Shown one piece after another: positions 32,130 to 41,403 of a DNA stretch of 64,000 bases. The first letter of the stretch is position 1; each line of letters opens with the position of its first letter. The position numbers and the translations under genes are program-made. The notes beneath the pieces are model-generated. The model searched no databases, was not told the DNA's origin, and saw nothing but the letters and a program-made list of their open reading frames with translations. Origin of the DNA: Deferribacteraceae bacterium UBA6793 (lineage in GTDB: Bacteria; Chrysiogenota; Deferribacteres; Deferribacterales; Geovibrionaceae); contig DKFP01000014.1 in assembly GCA_002452405.1 (NCBI GenBank), positions 372,001-436,000 on the forward strand, read 5' to 3'.

Positions 32130-33759
32130 CGATAAAACGGGGCACCTCGGCTGGGGTGTCCTTTTTTTTATCCTGCTGCTGGTGATGGCATATCTGGCGA
32201 ATACCGCCGTAAGATACCGTCAGCACGCGGATATTCTGGCAAGTGCTGACCACCGCGCAGCCGGGCACATCATCATGGCGGGCAACGACTCCTACCGCTG
32301 GGTTCGCTATGCAAAGGAGATAGCTGACGGCAGTTTTGTCGGCGGCATAGACCCGCTTTCAAACGGCACACCGTTTCCGTTCACTCCTCTTATCAGCGTT
32401 ATGTCAGAGAGAGCAGCTGCGCTGACAGGGTTGGATATGGAGACTGCTTCCAGTCTGCTTGCTGTCTTTCTTTCGGGACTGTTCGTGTTTCCTTTGGGGG
32501 TATATCTGTACCTGAACGGTATGTCTGCGGCGGCTGTGGGCGGCGGGGTGACGGGTGGAATGTGTATGGCGTACCTTGAGCGCACGACGGCTTTTCAGCC
32601 GGATACGGATATTCTCAATCTTTTCTTTCCTCTTATGGTCATTCTCTTTATCTATCTGGCAGGGCGTGGCAGAACACTTCTGAATTCAGCTTTGGCGGGT
32701 TTTTTCTGCTGGCTTCATTACAGGTGGTATGCACATGCCGGATTTTCTGCCGTGTGGTTTGCGCTGCTTGCTTTTCATTTGTCGGTTCTGCGCATAAATA
32801 AAAAATTGATAGCTTATAGTCTTGTTCTGTTTGTTGTTTTTTGTTCACCTTTTCAGTTTGCAATCGGCTTTAAAAATCTTTTCGGGTTTATGACGGATGC
32901 CGGAAGGTCATATCCTGCACAGGTTGCGGAGCTTGGCGTGAAGGGTTTCTGGAACAGCCTGCGGCTCATTACGCGTGACGGCTATTCGGCGCTTGCCGGA
33001 CTGGTACTTTTCATCGTAACACTGCGCAGAACTTATCTGCTCGTGCCTCTGTTTGTGCTGGGCTGTCTCATGTTCTTTAAGGGGCAGCGGTTTGGTATGT
33101 ATCTGGGCATGTTCGCCGGAATAGGTTTCGGGGTACTCTTCACGTATGTATTTAAAGAGGTCGGTCGGTTTGGTGAAGCGCTTTCAATGGCGGCAGTATT
33201 TTTCTTCGCGCTTATTCTGTCGGGTGTGTATTTTGTTCCGGCACCATATGTTAAGCGTGAGGTCTTTGCAGAGTTCGCAAAGCTGAATATTCCGGAAAAA
33301 AGTGTGGTGGTTACGCAGTGGGACAACGGATTTGTGCTGGAATACCTGAAAGGGGTGAAAGCGGTTGCTGACGGAACAAATCAGTTCAAAAAGGAATGGC
33401 ATTTGTCGCAGATGCTTATGGAATCAGCGGTGCCGGATAATAAACTGCTTAAAATCATCGGAGGAGGGAATGACGTATGGCTTGTGTTAACTGAGGAAGT
33501 CCCGTTTAAAGGCGGAAGTCATGGCTATTTCTCGTCAAAAGGTTTGAATTTTACTAATATTGAACATAATTCCGATTCCGGGTTAAAATTGCATAGAAAC
33601 GGCGCTTATTTTTCCGTATTTAACAATAAAACAGAAAATTCAATTTTTGGAAAAACGGCTATTATTGGTAGTCATGATATAGGTTGTTTCGGTCTCGTAT
33701 ATCGCAATTACCCGTTTATTGCCGTGTATAAGGCTGAGAAGAAGTGCTTTGCAGACTAA
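32122..33759 (+). CDS. STT3/PglB-family oligosaccharyltransferase-like membrane protein
   Basis: This 545-residue polytopic protein is of the STT3 family, which transfers glycans from a lipid carrier to asparagine in the periplasm. GNDSYRWVRYAKEI near residue 54 matches the first-loop acidic motif. ERTTAFQPDTDILN near 155 matches the second (metal and acceptor site), and HYRWYAH near 195 fits. The famous WWDYGY appears as QWDNGF near 394, followed by ADGTNQF as in PglB. About twelve spans precede it. The periplasmic domain is much shorter than in Campylobacter PglB (713 residues). The altered WWDYGY means sequon choice or activity may differ. It overlaps pepA by 8 bases. Confidence 0.78.
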   Translation: MHNDKTGHLGWGVLFFILLLVMAYLANTAVRYRQHADILASADHRAAGHIIMAGNDSYRWVRYAKEIADGSFVGGIDPLSNGTPFPFTPLISVMSERAAALTGLDMETASSLLAVFLSGLFVFPLGVYLYLNGMSAAAVGGGVTGGMCMAYLERTTAFQPDTDILNLFFPLMVILFIYLAGRGRTLLNSALAGFFCWLHYRWYAHAGFSAVWFALLAFHLSVLRINKKLIAYSLVLFVVFCSPFQFAIGFKNLFGFMTDAGRSYPAQVAELGVKGFWNSLRLITRDGYSALAGLVLFIVTLRRTYLLVPLFVLGCLMFFKGQRFGMYLGMFAGIGFGVLFTYVFKEVGRFGEALSMAAVFFFALILSGVYFVPAPYVKREVFAEFAKLNIPEKSVVVTQWDNGFVLEYLKGVKAVADGTNQFKKEWHLSQMLMESAVPDNKLLKIIGGGNDVWLVLTEEVPFKGGSHGYFSSKGLNFTNIEHNSDSGLKLHRNGAYFSVFNNKTENSIFGKTAIIGSHDIGCFGLVYRNYPFIAVYKAEKKCFAD

Positions 33760-33794
33760 TATCCCATTTTCTGGTCATAATAAACTTTTCGGTA

Positions 33795-33822
33795 TTGATT
33801 TTTTCTATGTTTATGGTATTTT
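33795..33822 (+). promoter_or_regulatory. Possible promoter for the LysR-mnmH operon
   Basis: TTGATT (33795-33800), 16 bases, then TATTTT (33817-33822) lies 31 bases before the LysR start. Both boxes match only partly, and the surrounding sequence is A/T rich. Confidence 0.3.
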
Positions 33823-33853
33823 CAACCTATATTGAAATGAGAGGGAGTAGGAT

Positions 33854-34741
33854 ATGGATTTTAAACAGATTGAAGCATTCGTATTTGTAGCAAAATATAA
33901 GTCGTTTTCACGCGCTGCGGAAAAACTGCTTTTGAGCCAGCCAACCATATCCACACACATCAGCACGCTTGAGGAGCAGCTCGGAGTGAAGCTCTTCGAC
34001 AGACTTTCAAAAGAGGTTGTTCTTACTGAGGTGGGTCAGATTTTTTTCCCGTATGCCGTTGATATTCTTGATCTTCGCGAGCGTTCGCAGGAAGCTGTAA
34101 AAGAGTTTCTGAACGAAGTCAGCGGAAATTTGCACATAGGTTACAGCACTGTTGCGGCGGAGTTTATACTGCCCGAAGTTATTAAAAAATTCAAAGAAGA
34201 CTATCCCAAAACCTTCTTTAATATAGACAACGCAAGCACTCAGACTATCATACAGAGGCTTTCCGACGGTATTCTGGATCTTGCTGTGGTCGCAAGAAAG
34301 ATACCTAAAAAAGACCTTGAGTATAAGGTGCTTACAAAGGATAAAATTGTCCTCATCGTGCATAAGAACCACAAGTTTTACACCAGAGGAAGCGTCTTTA
34401 TTGAGGAGATACTCGGTGAGGAGTTCATCACCCGCGAGATAGGTTCCGGCACCCGCGCTTCTGTGGAACACGGATTTAAACAGAAAGGGTATGATTTCGA
34501 AAGTCTTAACATAGTGGCGGTACTCAGCTCCACTTTCTCAATAAAAAATGCGGTTAAGAAAGAACTTGGCATCGCTTTTATGTCGGAAATGGCACTCACA
34601 GACGAGTGCGACGGCTGCATAAAGGCTATTCCTGTTACGGACCTTGTGGTTGAAAAAGAGGTTTACGTTGTCTACAGCAAGAACAGGACAAATAAAAAAC
34701 TTTTGAAGCACTATATAGAAACCCTTTTGAAGTTTAAGTGA
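33854..34741 (+). CDS. LysR-family regulator, probably selenium-linked
   Basis: This 295-residue LysR-type regulator has its helix-turn-helix in residues 1-60: MDFKQIEAFVFVAKYKSFSRAAEKL, then SQPTISTHISTLEEQLG. A type 2 periplasmic-binding fold effector domain runs from about 90, with GNLHIGYSTVAAEFILP at its start. GGGAG precedes ATG 33854. Its stop shares a GTGA with the mnmH start, so the two are one operon. This pairing resembles a known family described as selenium-metabolism-associated LysR regulators. Control of selenium use or cysteine/sulfur supply is therefore plausible, but the effector is unknown. Confidence 0.85.
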   Translation: MDFKQIEAFVFVAKYKSFSRAAEKLLLSQPTISTHISTLEEQLGVKLFDRLSKEVVLTEVGQIFFPYAVDILDLRERSQEAVKEFLNEVSGNLHIGYSTVAAEFILPEVIKKFKEDYPKTFFNIDNASTQTIIQRLSDGILDLAVVARKIPKKDLEYKVLTKDKIVLIVHKNHKFYTRGSVFIEEILGEEFITREIGSGTRASVEHGFKQKGYDFESLNIVAVLSSTFSIKNAVKKELGIAFMSEMALTDECDGCIKAIPVTDLVVEKEVYVVYSKNRTNKKLLKHYIETLLKFK

Positions 34742-35781
34742 GCGTAAGCGAGACAATTTCATTAAGCCACATTATTGAGAGGGGACTGGAGCATTTCAAC
34801 CTCATTGACGTACGTTCTGAGGGTGAATTTGCAGAGGATGCAATTCCCACGGCTGCGAATATTCCTCTTCTGAACAATGAGGAGCGGGCAAAGGTCGGCA
34901 CCTGCTACGTTCAGACCGGACCCAGAGAGGCGCGTCTGTTGGGCGTTGACCTTGTCAGTCCGAAGCTGCCGCAGCTTATCCGCCATTTTCTGGAAATAAA
35001 GGACAGGCGGCTTATGGTGATCTATTGCTGGCGGGGCGGACTGCGAAGCGGGAGCACCTCCGGGCTGCTGAAACTCGCGGGGCTTGACGTATCAAGAATA
35101 GAGGGTGGATATAAGTATTTCAGAAATCACGTCAATTTATTTTTTCAGAACTTTTCACCCGATTACTCTTTCATAAATCTTTACGGACCGACCGGCTGCG
35201 GAAAGACTGCGATTTTAAGACTTCTCGAAGGCTCGGCAAGAGTGCTCGACCTGGAAAAGGCTGCCGCGCACAAGGGGTCAAATTTCGGCGATGTTGACGA
35301 GCCTGAATATAAAAACGTTACTCAGAAGAATTTTGAATCGAAGATATGGTATAAATTATATAAGGAAAAAGAGGGCGTCTATCTTGTTGAGGGCGAAAGC
35401 ATGAAGATAGGCAAAGTTTCTGTTCCTAAAAATCTTTTCAACAGGATGAGAGGAGGTATCAGCGTGGTTGCAGATGTGCCGCTGGACGCGCGCATCCGCT
35501 TTACGGTAGACAATTACAAACCCGAACTGTATAAAGATGAAATACTGCGTTCACTGCTTCGCCTCAAAATACACATCGGCAATGCAAAAGTCGCTGAGCT
35601 GGCAAAACTTTTGGACGCAAAGGACTACGAGAGCTTCACTAAGATTCTGCTTGAGTCGTACTACGACCCGCTTTACATGCGGTCAATACCCGAAAGACCC
35701 GATTATATAATCAGGTATGAAGACATTGAAGAGGGGAAGAAACAGCTTGAACAGATTTACAATCAAAACAATCATACTTAG
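34738..35781 (+). CDS. mnmH: tRNA 2-selenouridine synthase
   Basis: This 347-residue enzyme swaps the sulfur of 2-thiouridine at tRNA position 34 for selenium using selenophosphate, via a geranylated intermediate. The N-terminal rhodanese domain has DVRSEGEFAEDAIP and the active Cys in YCWRGGLRSGS (about 98). A P-loop GPTGCGKT follows at about 145, with DLEKAAAHKGSNFG, a family mark. Start is GTG 34738 coupled to the LysR stop. selD, needed to supply selenophosphate, is not in the window, but this gene predicts the organism has it. Confidence 0.92.
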   Translation: MSVSETISLSHIIERGLEHFNLIDVRSEGEFAEDAIPTAANIPLLNNEERAKVGTCYVQTGPREARLLGVDLVSPKLPQLIRHFLEIKDRRLMVIYCWRGGLRSGSTSGLLKLAGLDVSRIEGGYKYFRNHVNLFFQNFSPDYSFINLYGPTGCGKTAILRLLEGSARVLDLEKAAAHKGSNFGDVDEPEYKNVTQKNFESKIWYKLYKEKEGVYLVEGESMKIGKVSVPKNLFNRMRGGISVVADVPLDARIRFTVDNYKPELYKDEILRSLLRLKIHIGNAKVAELAKLLDAKDYESFTKILLESYYDPLYMRSIPERPDYIIRYEDIEEGKKQLEQIYNQNNHT

Positions 35782-36514
35782 CCTTGCGCTGCTTGTGAGC
35801 GTATTCGCATATGCTGAAGACGAAACGCAGCAGGCGCAGCAGACTGTCACCGAGCCTGACAAAACAGTTGCAATTGCAGACGCACGCACTCCGGCGGGTG
35901 CGGAGATGCTTGGAGCGGTATACGACAGACCCTACACCGTGCGCGGAATAACCTATTACCGTATGAAATCCGTGGAGAGCTTCAAACAGAAGGGGCTTGC
36001 TTCATGGTACGGAAAGGACGACCACGGCAAAATGACCTCCAGCGGTGAAAAATATAACATGTTCGATAAAACCGCCGCGCATAAGCAGCTTCCACTGGGA
36101 AGCCTTGTTCGCGTGGACTGCGAGGAGACGGGTAAGTCCGTCGTCGTGCGGATAAACGACAGAGGACCACATGTGCCGGGCAGGATAATCGACCTTTCAT
36201 ACGCCGCAGCGAACGAGCTTGAGCTTGTGGGTAAGGGACTTACTAAAGTTTCCGTAACACTGCTCAACGGAGAGGAAGAGACGGAAGAACCGGAGTTCGG
36301 CAATTTTTCAGTACAGCTTGCCTCTTTCACAATCCGCCAGAATGCTGAAGAGGTAGCCGGCGGTATACAAAACGCAATCATAGAACCGGCGATAATCAAC
36401 GGAAACGAATATTTCAGGGTGCGGGTCATAGGTTTTACGACCAGAGAGGATGCAATCGCGTTTAAAGACGGAAAATCCCAGACATATCCCAATGCACTCA
36501 TAATAAGCGAATAG
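35747..36514 (+). CDS. rlpA: RlpA-like lytic transglycosylase with SPOR domain
   Basis: This 255-residue exported protein has a DPBB (RlpA) domain, GLASWYGKDDHGKMTSSGE with the catalytic Glu-Asp region, and VRINDRGPHVPGRIIDLS. It ends in a SPOR domain from about residue 180 (GNFSVQLASFT), which binds peptidoglycan bare of stem peptides at the septum. I place the start at TTG 35747, where a compact signal peptide MNRFTIKTIILSLALLVSVFAYA results. An ATG at 35717 gives ten more residues but has no usable ribosome site. Unlike many RlpA proteins there is no lipobox Cys. The gene overlaps mnmH by 35 bases. Confidence 0.87.
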   Translation: MNRFTIKTIILSLALLVSVFAYAEDETQQAQQTVTEPDKTVAIADARTPAGAEMLGAVYDRPYTVRGITYYRMKSVESFKQKGLASWYGKDDHGKMTSSGEKYNMFDKTAAHKQLPLGSLVRVDCEETGKSVVVRINDRGPHVPGRIIDLSYAAANELELVGKGLTKVSVTLLNGEEETEEPEFGNFSVQLASFTIRQNAEEVAGGIQNAIIEPAIINGNEYFRVRVIGFTTREDAIAFKDGKSQTYPNALIISE

Positions 36515-36523
36515 GAATTTTAA

Positions 36524-37240
36524 TTGAGAACAGGAAGACACGCGGACAGGGTACGCCCTGTGACGCTGATAAAAGACTACATCATACATCCCGAAGGTTC
36601 CGTTCTGTGCGGATTCGGTGACACAAAAGTGATATGTAACGCCAGCTTTACGCAGGGCGTGCCGCCGTTTCTGAAAGACACAGGCAGAGGCTGGGTCACG
36701 GCGGAATATGCTATGCTGCCAAGAGCCACAAACACCCGTAATCAGCGGGAGTCCAAACGCGGCAAAGAGGACGGGCGAACCATGGAGATATCCCGTCTGG
36801 TGGGCAGAAGCCTGCGCGCAGCCGTGGATTTTGAAAAACTCGGTGAGAATACCATAATAATAGACTGTGACGTTATTCAGGCCGACGGCGGAACACGCAC
36901 GGCAGCCATAACAGGCGGATTTTGTGCGCTCTATCTGGCGGCGCAACGCATGGTTGATAGCGGCGTGCTGGCGGAAAATCCGGTTAAAGATTTTGTGGGG
37001 GCGGTCAGCGTTGGTATCGTTGACGGCGAATATCTGCTCGACCTCGAATATACTGAGGACAGCCGCGCGGACGTTGATCTTAATCTTGTTATGAAAAACG
37101 GCAGTGAGATAATAGAGATTCAGGGATGTGCGGAGGGTGCCGCCTTCTCACGCGAGGGGCTGGACAGGATGCTGGATCTTGGCGTGACCGGTATCAAAAG
37201 CCTTTATGCCGCACAGAAAAGACTTCTGGGGATGGAATGA
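36524..37240 (+). CDS. rph: Ribonuclease PH
   Basis: This 238-residue phosphorolytic 3' exonuclease trims tRNA ends. It begins MRTGRHADRVRPV from a TTG start at 36524, with AGGA upstream. GSVLCGFGDTKVICNAS near 28, RGWVTAEYAMLPRAT near 62 and IDCDVIQADGGTRTAAITG near 115 are the phosphate and RNA-binding parts. Length is normal and no domain is missing. It overlaps rdgB by an ATGA, a pairing common in bacteria. Confidence 0.95.
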   Translation: MRTGRHADRVRPVTLIKDYIIHPEGSVLCGFGDTKVICNASFTQGVPPFLKDTGRGWVTAEYAMLPRATNTRNQRESKRGKEDGRTMEISRLVGRSLRAAVDFEKLGENTIIIDCDVIQADGGTRTAAITGGFCALYLAAQRMVDSGVLAENPVKDFVGAVSVGIVDGEYLLDLEYTEDSRADVDLNLVMKNGSEIIEIQGCAEGAAFSREGLDRMLDLGVTGIKSLYAAQKRLLGME

Positions 37241-37827
37241 AACTATACGTTGCAACAAAAAATAAACATAAACTAAAAGAGATAGCTCAAATTCTGGAAG
37301 GAGTTGAGGTTGTCAGTGCATACGACTTTATTGAAAAGGACATGGATGTTGAGGAGACTGGTAAAACTTTTCTCCAGAATGCTTCCATCAAGGCGAAAGC
37401 TCTTTCAAAACTTATAGACGGATATGTTATAGCGGACGATTCCGGAATTTCCGTGGATGCTCTTGACGGTGCGCCAGGTGTATACAGCGCACGCTTTGCC
37501 GGGGCAAACGCCACAGATGATGACAACAACCGGAAGCTGCTTGCCGTTATGGGCAAGGTACCGGAAGAAGAGCGCAGCGCAAGCTATATCTGCGTCATAG
37601 CTCTGGCTGTGGACGGAGTTGTTGAGCGCACTTTCGGCGGCATGTGTCAGGGTTCAGTTGCCGGAGAATACAAAGGAGAAGGCGGTTTCGGATACGACGT
37701 GATTTTCCGCCTGCCGGACGGAAGACACATGGCTGAACTCACCGATGAAGAGAAGAACGCCATAAGTCACCGAAAGATGGCAGTGCAATCCCTTAAAGAG
37801 TATCTGGATTCAAAACAGGTTAAATAA
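37237..37827 (+). CDS. rdgB: XTP/dITP pyrophosphatase (HAM1/RdgB)
   Basis: This 196-residue enzyme cleanses the nucleotide pool by hydrolysing dITP, XTP and ITP. KLYVATKNKHKLKEI at the N-terminus holds the (S/T)xNxxK nucleotide motif. ADDSGISVDALDGAPGVYSARFAG near 65 has the general-base Asp, and GEGGFGYDVIF and SHRKMA close the site. Start at ATG 37237, which overlaps rph by 4 bases; an open frame further upstream is only rph read in another phase. Confidence 0.94.
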   Translation: MKLYVATKNKHKLKEIAQILEGVEVVSAYDFIEKDMDVEETGKTFLQNASIKAKALSKLIDGYVIADDSGISVDALDGAPGVYSARFAGANATDDDNNRKLLAVMGKVPEEERSASYICVIALAVDGVVERTFGGMCQGSVAGEYKGEGGFGYDVIFRLPDGRHMAELTDEEKNAISHRKMAVQSLKEYLDSKQVK

Positions 37828-39755
37828 TGAAATTTCTCAAGGTTTTTCTTGTGCTGCTTCTTATCGCCGCGGCAGGTGCCGGCGGCTGGTGGTGGTATCA
37901 GAAAAACCAGAGGGTCAGGCTCGAACTCTATTCTCCCGACATGGGAGCCATTTTTTTTAACGACCGTAAAACCAAAACAGTTTCAATCTATTCCAAAGAT
38001 AATATATTGATGTATAAGAACGTTTATGAACGTTCGGATGACATTCCGGAAAATCTGCCGCAGGATTTTTACACTCTGATGGAGTTTGCCGGAAAAAACT
38101 ATTTTACCTGCGAAAAGCCGGACAATGAGGATGATTTTAAGCTCCTGAAAAAATATGGGATATCGCCTGTCGGGCTTGACGACTGCATCGTTCTATACGA
38201 AGCGGAGAAGGCTGCGTATATGTACCGCGACGACGAACACTATAAGCTGGTGCTCTGGAAGACAGCCGCGGACCTGCTTAAAATGCACGGCAGAAACGGT
38301 ATCTATGACGCTTATATGCAGACCGCATACATGCAGAGCGATCTTTGGGGGCTGGAATCGGCTTCATTGTTCTATCTGGACAGGAGCGCCGAATTTGCCG
38401 ACGAATCGCAGATTCTGTGGCTGATGAGCGTTCTTACTCTTAACACTTTGCCGTACGATGATATGGAGAGTTTTCTCCGGCGCACCGGCGAATTTGCGGA
38501 GTACATGACAGAGCAGGGAAGGACCGCTTTCCGCGATGCGATACGGATTCCGGTTGAATATAATATAAATAAGCTGACAGATAATTACCCTCAGTATACT
38601 TCACTGATTCTTGAAGAGATGGAGCGACGCGGATTTCAGCCTTCTGGCGAAGTCGTGGTAACTTCGGGACTTAACCTTGATACAATCGAGAGAGCGAAAG
38701 AAGCTATCGCAGAGAGGATGCCGTTTGTGCCGGAGGGTGCGAACATTGTTCTTGCTGTGGTGAACATAGAGGACGGTTCCGTTGAGGCGCTTGCTGCGAA
38801 CAACAGGTTCCGGTTCCGCACCATGCAAATGAAAAGACAGATAGGTTCAACCTTCAAGCCGATGGTGTATCTTACCGCTTTTAACAACGGTTTCCGACCG
38901 AACCAGCTCATCGTCGATAAACCATACGAGTATAAGAATCACGGGAAACCGTATCATCCAGCCAATTTCGAGGATTACTACATGGGTGTGATCCCGCTGC
39001 GAAAAGGGCTGGTTTTTTCGCTGAACAACGCAACCATACGCCTTGCCATGCTTGCCGGACTTCCAAAAGTTGCGGAAACTGCCGAAATGCTTGGTATGAA
39101 CTATGACGTTAAGCCTTATCTGGCTATGCCTCTGGGTATTTTCCCTCTTACTGTACAGAACGTGGCACAGGTGTATTCCGTTATAGGCGGCTACGGTCTT
39201 CGCAGGGACAGCGGGCTTGTCCTCAGTATACGGAACACAAAGGGTGAACCTCTTTATTATGTAAAACGTTCGCCTGAGCAGATAGTTTCACCGGTGAGCG
39301 CCTATCAGGTTCTTCATATCATGCAGGACGTACCGCGGATAGGGACTGCGAGGGGAACGGGGCTCATCCCCGGAACTGCTGCAAAAACCGGAACAACGGA
39401 CGATTATAAAGACGCGTGGACCGCTGCCATAGCTCCTCCATATGCCATTGTTGCATGGGTTGGATTCGACGACCACAGGAGCATGGGCGAGAAGGCGACC
39501 GGGGGCGGACTTGCCGCACCTGTCATAGCCGCTTTTCAGAAAAGAATGTGGAACGAATGGCAAAAAATTGATTTTAATATTCCGCCGGGTGTTGTATTAA
39601 AAGATGTGGATTACTACAGCGGAGTGCTTCCGGGCGATGCCTGCACTTCGCAGAGGACGTATGCCGAGGCTTTTGCGGAGGACAACCTCCCCGAACCATG
39701 CGTACGCTCCGCGGTTGAACCTATAAATACTGAAAACACAAACAAGGGGCAATAG
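37827..39755 (+). CDS. PBP1-like transpeptidase with degenerate glycosyltransferase domain
   Basis: This 642-residue bitopic protein has one N-terminal membrane span (about 4-22). The C-terminal transpeptidase looks active, with SxxK as STFK (341-344), SxN as SLN (398-400), and KTGT (520-523). Residues about 75-215 align by pattern with the GT51 domain of class A PBPs, but key residues are missing. The spot for the catalytic-Glu motif EDxxFxxH reads AGKNYFTC (88-95), and no STxxQQ segment is seen. The helix region YMQTAYMQSDLWGLESAS and the following segment are recognisable. It thus seems a PBP1 relative that kept the fold but lost glycan polymerisation. It overlaps rdgB by one base and adjoins aroK. 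Confidence 0.82.
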   Translation: MKFLKVFLVLLLIAAAGAGGWWWYQKNQRVRLELYSPDMGAIFFNDRKTKTVSIYSKDNILMYKNVYERSDDIPENLPQDFYTLMEFAGKNYFTCEKPDNEDDFKLLKKYGISPVGLDDCIVLYEAEKAAYMYRDDEHYKLVLWKTAADLLKMHGRNGIYDAYMQTAYMQSDLWGLESASLFYLDRSAEFADESQILWLMSVLTLNTLPYDDMESFLRRTGEFAEYMTEQGRTAFRDAIRIPVEYNINKLTDNYPQYTSLILEEMERRGFQPSGEVVVTSGLNLDTIERAKEAIAERMPFVPEGANIVLAVVNIEDGSVEALAANNRFRFRTMQMKRQIGSTFKPMVYLTAFNNGFRPNQLIVDKPYEYKNHGKPYHPANFEDYYMGVIPLRKGLVFSLNNATIRLAMLAGLPKVAETAEMLGMNYDVKPYLAMPLGIFPLTVQNVAQVYSVIGGYGLRRDSGLVLSIRNTKGEPLYYVKRSPEQIVSPVSAYQVLHIMQDVPRIGTARGTGLIPGTAAKTGTTDDYKDAWTAAIAPPYAIVAWVGFDDHRSMGEKATGGGLAAPVIAAFQKRMWNEWQKIDFNIPPGVVLKDVDYYSGVLPGDACTSQRTYAEAFAEDNLPEPCVRSAVEPINTENTNKGQ

Positions 39756-40274
39756 ATGAAAAACATATACCTGATTGGCTTTATGGGAACAGGCAAAAGC
39801 ACTGTCGGAAAAATTCTGGCGGAAGAGTTTAAGCTGGATTTTGTTGATACTGACAAAATGATTGAGGACATGACTGGGAAAAAAATAAGCGAAATATTTG
39901 AAGATGCATCGGAAGAAGAGTTCCGCAGGCTGGAAACTGACGTTCTGCGCAACATTACAGAGGGCAAGGGAAGAGTGGTTTCCACAGGCGGCGGAATAGT
40001 TGTTACACGCGGAAATCTTGAGCTTATGAAAAATTCCGGACTTGTTTTCACCCTCATTGCAGATGCGAACACCATACACGAAAGACTTAAAAAAGACGAG
40101 ACCTGCCGACCGCTTCTGGAGGTTGACGAACCTCTGGATGAGATAAAGCGTCTGCTTTTTGAAAGAGCGGCTTTTTATATTAATGCTCATCATATCATTG
40201 AAACTTCCGATATAACTCCCAGAGAGGCTGCAGACCAGATAATCGCCATAATAAGGGAAGAGCTGGCAAACTAG
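39756..40274 (+). CDS. aroK: Shikimate kinase
   Basis: This 172-residue P-loop kinase makes shikimate-3-phosphate, step five of chorismate synthesis. GFMGTGKST (about 8-16), DTDKMIE with the Mg/shikimate Asp, STGGGIV for substrate binding (about 76-82), and RPLLEVDEP in the LID with its Arg. It starts right after the PBP stop and is followed after 22 bases by aroB, a classic pair. Confidence 0.95.
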   Translation: MKNIYLIGFMGTGKSTVGKILAEEFKLDFVDTDKMIEDMTGKKISEIFEDASEEEFRRLETDVLRNITEGKGRVVSTGGGIVVTRGNLELMKNSGLVFTLIADANTIHERLKKDETCRPLLEVDEPLDEIKRLLFERAAFYINAHHIIETSDITPREAADQIIAIIREELAN

Positions 40275-40296
40275 CCTTATATAAGACGGGAGAGAC

Positions 40297-41346
40297 ATGG
40301 GCAAAGTATTTGTTGATCTGAAAAAACAGGTTGACGATTCGTATGAGATTACTATCGGCAGTGGTTTCATACCGGATACGCTGAAAAGTTTCGGTGCAGG
40401 AAACGATTTTTTCATGGTTGATGATAACGTTTTCCGGCTGTACAGCGATATTATGCCGACAGAACGGGTATACCGTTTTCGCGCGGACGAGCACAACAAA
40501 ACTCATGAATCAGTTGTTGCCGTGCTGGGATTTCTTTTCCGCGGCGAGTGCCGCAGGGACGGAAGACTGGTGCTCATCGGCGGCGGCATAACCGGGGACG
40601 TGGGTGGTTTCGTCGCGGCAACCTATATGCGCGGGATCAGTTTTGTGCAGATACCGACAACCCTGCTCTCGATGGTGGATTCCAGCGTCGGCGGGAAAAC
40701 AGGCATAAATTTCAGAGGCGCAAAAAACAACGTAGGTGTCTTCGCACAGCCTAAACACGTCTATATCGACATGGATTTTCTTAATACACTCACAGATGAA
40801 GAATTTCTGAACGGTGTTGCCGAGGTCATAAAATACGGCATGGTATACGATGCTCAGTTTCTCGAATATCTCTACGACAATAAAGACAGGGTTCTTGCCA
40901 GAGATGCTGAGGTGTTGGATTATATCGTGACACGCTGCTGCGGTATGAAGGCGGAAGTTGTGCGTATAGACGAGAAAGAGAAAGGCGAAAGGGCTCTTCT
41001 TAACTTCGGACATACGTTCGCCCATGCCATAGAAACCGATTCCGACCACAGCGTTAAACACGGGTTTGCCGTCGCAACTGGAATGTATCTGGAAACTGAT
41101 TATGCCGTTAAACATAAACTGGCGGATGCTAAAGCTCTTGAGGACATTAAGAGGGTTCTGACCGCATACGGATTCGATATCAAATATAATATTATAAATA
41201 AAAACGTTTTCTTCGGTGCTATGACTGCCGACAAAAAGGCGGATAAAAAAGGACTTACACTGGCGATATCGCCGAAAACAGGCACGGGAAAGCTGGTGAA
41301 GAATATCTCAATAGATCAGGTTATCAGTTACTTTGCGGGTGTCTGA
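40297..41346 (+). CDS. aroB: 3-Dehydroquinate synthase
   Basis: This 349-residue NAD- and metal-dependent enzyme closes the DAHP ring to 3-dehydroquinate, step two of the shikimate pathway. GGGITGDVGGFVAATYMRG (about 90-108) is the NAD and substrate loop. SMVDSSVGGKTGIN follows near 127, with EVIKYGMV and NFGHTFAHAIE giving Glu and His metal ligands. GGGAG lies six bases before the ATG. Length and motifs are normal. Confidence 0.95.
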   Translation: MGKVFVDLKKQVDDSYEITIGSGFIPDTLKSFGAGNDFFMVDDNVFRLYSDIMPTERVYRFRADEHNKTHESVVAVLGFLFRGECRRDGRLVLIGGGITGDVGGFVAATYMRGISFVQIPTTLLSMVDSSVGGKTGINFRGAKNNVGVFAQPKHVYIDMDFLNTLTDEEFLNGVAEVIKYGMVYDAQFLEYLYDNKDRVLARDAEVLDYIVTRCCGMKAEVVRIDEKEKGERALLNFGHTFAHAIETDSDHSVKHGFAVATGMYLETDYAVKHKLADAKALEDIKRVLTAYGFDIKYNIINKNVFFGAMTADKKADKKGLTLAISPKTGTGKLVKNISIDQVISYFAGV

Positions 41347-41403
41347 CCCCTTCTGAGTCTTAACCTTTGACTGTTGTTTCATTTCAAGGTAACATAACTC
41401 TGT

